DNA of 64,000 nt, from contig NC_084760.1 of the NCBI RefSeq assembly GCF_028858725.1, positions 91,137,867-91,201,866 on the forward strand, read 5' to 3'. The position numbers were made by a program, and so were the translations under genes. This DNA is from Colius striatus (Eukaryota; Chordata; Aves; Coliiformes; Coliidae). Under the pieces are notes generated by a model. The model was not told the origin of the DNA and searched no databases. It saw only the letters and a program-made list of their open reading frames with translations. Below, one piece after another: positions 47,346-64,000 of this stretch; the stretch's first letter is position 1; every line of letters starts with the position of its first letter.

Positions 47346-49243
47346 TGTTAATGATATGCAGATCCTGCAAACCCTGCACATCTATGCAAAACTATTTGTC
47401 TAGGTTTTAACATCCTTTCTGTATTTCTTTAACTCACCTTGATTTCTTTAGGGAAATCTATTACATTTTCTTTCCTCCTCTCAACACTGCATGTCCTGTC
47501 ACTCTTCCTATTGTATTGTCTTCAATATCTGTTCCTCAGAACACATTAGTGCCTTCAGTTCCCATACAGAGTAACTAGTATTCTTGCAAAAGGCTCACAA
47601 ATATGTTCCTCTCAGCTTTTCTCTATCTCAAGAAAAAAAAAAAGTAACCATGCTGTATTATTTAAAATGCAGAGGTAATTGTTTTTTATGTTTTTCTGTC
47701 AGGTTTTGTTTTTTTTGTGTAGATTACATGTTTTTGGGGATGGGCTCACATGTATGATATACTTCCAAAGAAAACATCTGAGCGCAGAGCTAGAAAAAAT
47801 ACAGAGGAACTCATTAATTGCTACATAGAAGATGACATATTAGGCTTCCTTCACAATCAATATTAGCAGCAATTGCAGCAAGTATTGCCTAAGTGTTATT
47901 AGAAATACCTTTCCTTTCTTGCTTGAGAAATCTACATGCTACATTAAGATATAACAAGGTGATAAGGCTAGCTACTGTAGATGATACTGATGTGACCTCA
48001 TGTTCATGTCTGTTTACAGCAAAGGCAAACAGCAATGTCAGAGGTATGAAAATCACAAATTTATCTGTTTTAAGAACTTTTTCATCATTTTAGAAACACT
48101 GTATGGGTACCTCTAAAGTCAGAAGATCTCTGAAGAAGAAAGAGTATAGAGTGATTGTGTAAGAACATTCAAAAAGCACAGTTGCTACTGTTAATGTTTA
48201 TTTACTGCTCATAGATGAGAGCAAAGTGCTCTGGAGTCCTGTAAAGTAGCCAAGGTTCACACCCAAAGCGTACACACCAGCTGTCTTGGACTGTACAGCG
48301 GTTACAGGGAAATTTTGGATGTGCTACCTGTGACAAAAAGCAGCTCTCAACCAACCAAATACTGTAGAGCAAATATGTGTCGTAACACATGGGAAGACAG
48401 ATACTATTTTAAGTATACATCTTCACAGAAACAAGAGGAAGGAAGATTGAATGTAGTGCATTCCACACTGAAAATTACTGGACTATGTATACTTTTGAGG
48501 AGAGAAAAAAAATAGCACATTAGATGGGGTTTGAGTTAAAGAATTGAGCTCAGAAGAAGATAATTAAGACTATGCTCAGTTTCTCATTCTTCATTTGACC
48601 CTTTACTGCACATTTGATCCTGCTTTGTAAATTGAGGTTAAAACTTACTTAATTGCTTTAAAGGCTTGATTTACTAAATGTTTGCATAGTTTGAAAAAGA
48701 TTCAGGAAACATTACAGAAGTACTATCTTACGTTCTTGAAGTTTGACCTAAGGTGTTTCCTAGGCACATTTTGCTTGAACAGTCTTAAAGCAAAGTCTTA
48801 AGAAAAGCGAGATTTAGTAAGAGAAACCAAAAAGGGAGATTCAACAGCCCTTCCTCCCCAATACAGAGCAGCTAACTAATGTAGTGCATTAAGTATGTTA
48901 TTACTGCAAAAGGTGCCTTAACTTTTTACAGGTTTGCTTCTCCCATGTGGCACATTTTCTGGATCCTTTTTGGTTAGGTACGTGTGTGTGCTAGTTGGCC
49001 ACAAGTTTATCAACTCTGTAACTTTTTTATCTCAAATTAACTAGTTTGTTTATGGCATGTTCTTTCCAGTGGGGCAATGTCTAGTGTGTACTTCCACAAT
49101 ACATACAAAAATATATTGCTTGCCTTAGACAAGGAAGTTTGAGAAAACTGTACTGTGATAGTTGCACAGCAACTATCCCTCAGGTTAAATTTGCATTGGC
49201 TCACATTTGGTAAAAGATAACTTCTCATTTCACATAATACAAG

Positions 49244-49642
49244 AAAATGAGGAGCAGCTGAAGGCACTGGGGTTGTTTAGCCTGGAGAAGAGGCCGAGGA
49301 GAGATATTATCTCGCTCTATGCTACCTGAAAGGTGGTTGCAGTCAGGTGGGGGTCTGTCGCTTCTCCCGAGTGACAGGACAAGAGGAAATGGACTCAAGT
49401 TGCACCAGGGAAGGTTTAGATTGGAGATTAGGAAAAACTTTTTCACTGAAAGTGTTGTTAAATATTGGTACAGGCTGCTCAGGAAGGTGGTGGAGTCACC
49501 ATCCCTGGAGATACTGAAAAGACACATAGATAAATTGTTGAGGGACATGGTTTAGTGGTGAGCTTGGCAGTGTTGGGTCAGTGGTTGGACTTAAAGATCT
49601 TAAAGGTCTTCTCCAATCAAGATGATTCTATGATTCCATGAA
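49244..49642 (+). mobile_element. CR1 LINE fragment (other subfamily) left of the shared promoter
   Basis: Plus-strand CR1: GAGCAGCTGAAGGCACTGGG ... GATGATTCTATGATTCCATG, with a short open frame (49319-49555). Ends about 330 bases before the CpG island. Antisense to BPNT1. Confidence 0.92.
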
Positions 49643-50004
49643 AACAAGACTGGGAGTGGGAATGCCTGGGTACCCTTGCTGTTCACCTCCAGATTCCCAG
49701 GGAGAAAATCATGCACCGCCTCATTTTATTGATATGCTTTGAGGCCTTTCCAGTTTGTATTTGGGGGGAGGACAAAAAAAAAAAAAAACAACCAAACCAA
49801 CCAAACAATCAACAAATAAAAAAGGGCCCGTTCAGGAGTCTCTTGTAATTGCGAACCTCAGTGGTAAATTACCATCAGGGTAGTTCAGGCCAGCGCTACT
49901 GCCCAGTGCTCTCAGAATGCATTTAGTTGAGCATCGCATATCCTAAAGTAGGTGGTCGCAGGTGAGGGGCACAGCTCTCGCTGCTGATGCAGCAGCAAAC
50001 TCAC

Positions 50005-50200
50005 CGTGCCCAGCCTCGCCTTTCCCGTGATCCTCGCAGCGTCCGTCGCCGTGCTCCGGCCGCTGTGCCTCTCTTTCTGCTCTCCGCGTCCAGGGCGCTC
50101 TGAGCTCGCCAGGAGCCCTTCCAGCCAGTCCCCTTGCGAAATGGAAGTAACCGAAGTCCAAGCCTCGCCGGTCAGCTCCCGCGGCGACAGCCGGGAGCTC
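50005..50200 (-). other. BPNT1: Probable non-coding first exon of BPNT1
   Basis: Inside the CpG island, the minus strand shows GGCACG followed by GTGAGT at 50004-49999, a strong donor facing the 46289-46288 acceptor 3.7 kb away. The right limit (transcription start) is a guess. Spliced to 46287, the upstream open frame (VSLL side of 49912-50271) is not in frame with the BPNT1 ATG, so the exon is read as 5' UTR. Confidence 0.55.
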
Positions 50201-50504
50201 CCCGCAAGCGCCGCCCGTCCTGCGGCCTCTGCGCCGGCTTCTTCGGGAACAACTCGCCCCGACCGCCTCACGGGGACGCCGTCGCCTTTACAAAAGAAGC
50301 TCGAAACGGCTCAGATGCTTTCGGCTCCGGGAAGGCTTGAAGCGCTTCCCTCGACCCGGCCGGCCGGTTCGGAGGCCTTCGTAACGCGGAGAAAAACGCG
50401 TTGCTGGGCAGCCTGTCCCTTCCTGCGGCCCGTCGCGGCCGCGCCGCTCTCCGTAGCGCAGGCGGAAGCGCTTCCGCAGCGCGTGTCGCAGCGAGCCCGT
50501 GAGG

Positions 50505-64000
<13,496 letters not shown>

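Noticed and set aside
49912..50271. 119-codon minus-strand open frame covering the presumed BPNT1 first exon
   Set aside because: Island-type composition, and splicing to the BPNT1 coding exon would be out of frame with its ATG.
50499..50504. In-frame GTG two codons before the IARS2 ATG as start
   Set aside because: The ATG at 50505 has A at -3 and gives a normal presequence; a GTG start is not needed.

Overview
The window is a piece of a bird genome. It holds three split, vertebrate-type genes with GT-AG introns, two CpG-rich promoter islands, and about fourteen CR1 LINE fragments with the typical avian CR1 3' end (tandem ATTCTATG units). No Alu, L1 or B-type repeats were seen. The exact species cannot be fixed from sequence alone.

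Layout. Positions 1-34156, minus strand: EPRS1, the bifunctional glutamyl-prolyl-tRNA synthetase, coding exons 1-27. The 3' remainder (end of the ProRS domain) lies beyond position 1. About 34340-36640: intergenic. Positions 37133-46279, minus strand: the complete coding sequence of BPNT1 (3'(2'),5'-bisphosphate nucleotidase, 8 coding exons, 307 aa), with a likely non-coding first exon ending at 50005. Positions 50505-64000, plus strand: IARS2, mitochondrial isoleucyl-tRNA synthetase, coding exons 1-12, continuing past the right edge. BPNT1 and IARS2 are divergent and share one CpG island (about 49970-50830). The order EPRS1-BPNT1-IARS2 is the same as at human 1q41.

Special points. (1) On the minus strand, antisense inside IARS2 intron 12, lie two microRNA hairpins recognised as mir-194 (62203-62283) and mir-215 (61887-61970). 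(2) EPRS1 here encodes five WHEP repeats instead of the three in human EPRS1; the two extra ones come from additional phase 0/0 exons of 231-249 nt. (3) CR1 copies lie mostly in the sense direction of the gene they sit in (12 of 14), and one lies 28 bases from a splice donor.

Together the genes serve cytosolic Glu/Pro charging (EPRS1, in the multi-synthetase complex), mitochondrial Ile charging (IARS2) and PAP/inositol-phosphate turnover (BPNT1). Exon borders were placed by hand from reading frame, splice signals and recalled human protein sequences; summed exon lengths keep the frame through all three genes. No prokaryote-like system, CRISPR array, or convincing new protein-coding gene was found. 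Most long open frames outside the exons are CR1 reverse-transcriptase remnants or GC-rich chance frames.
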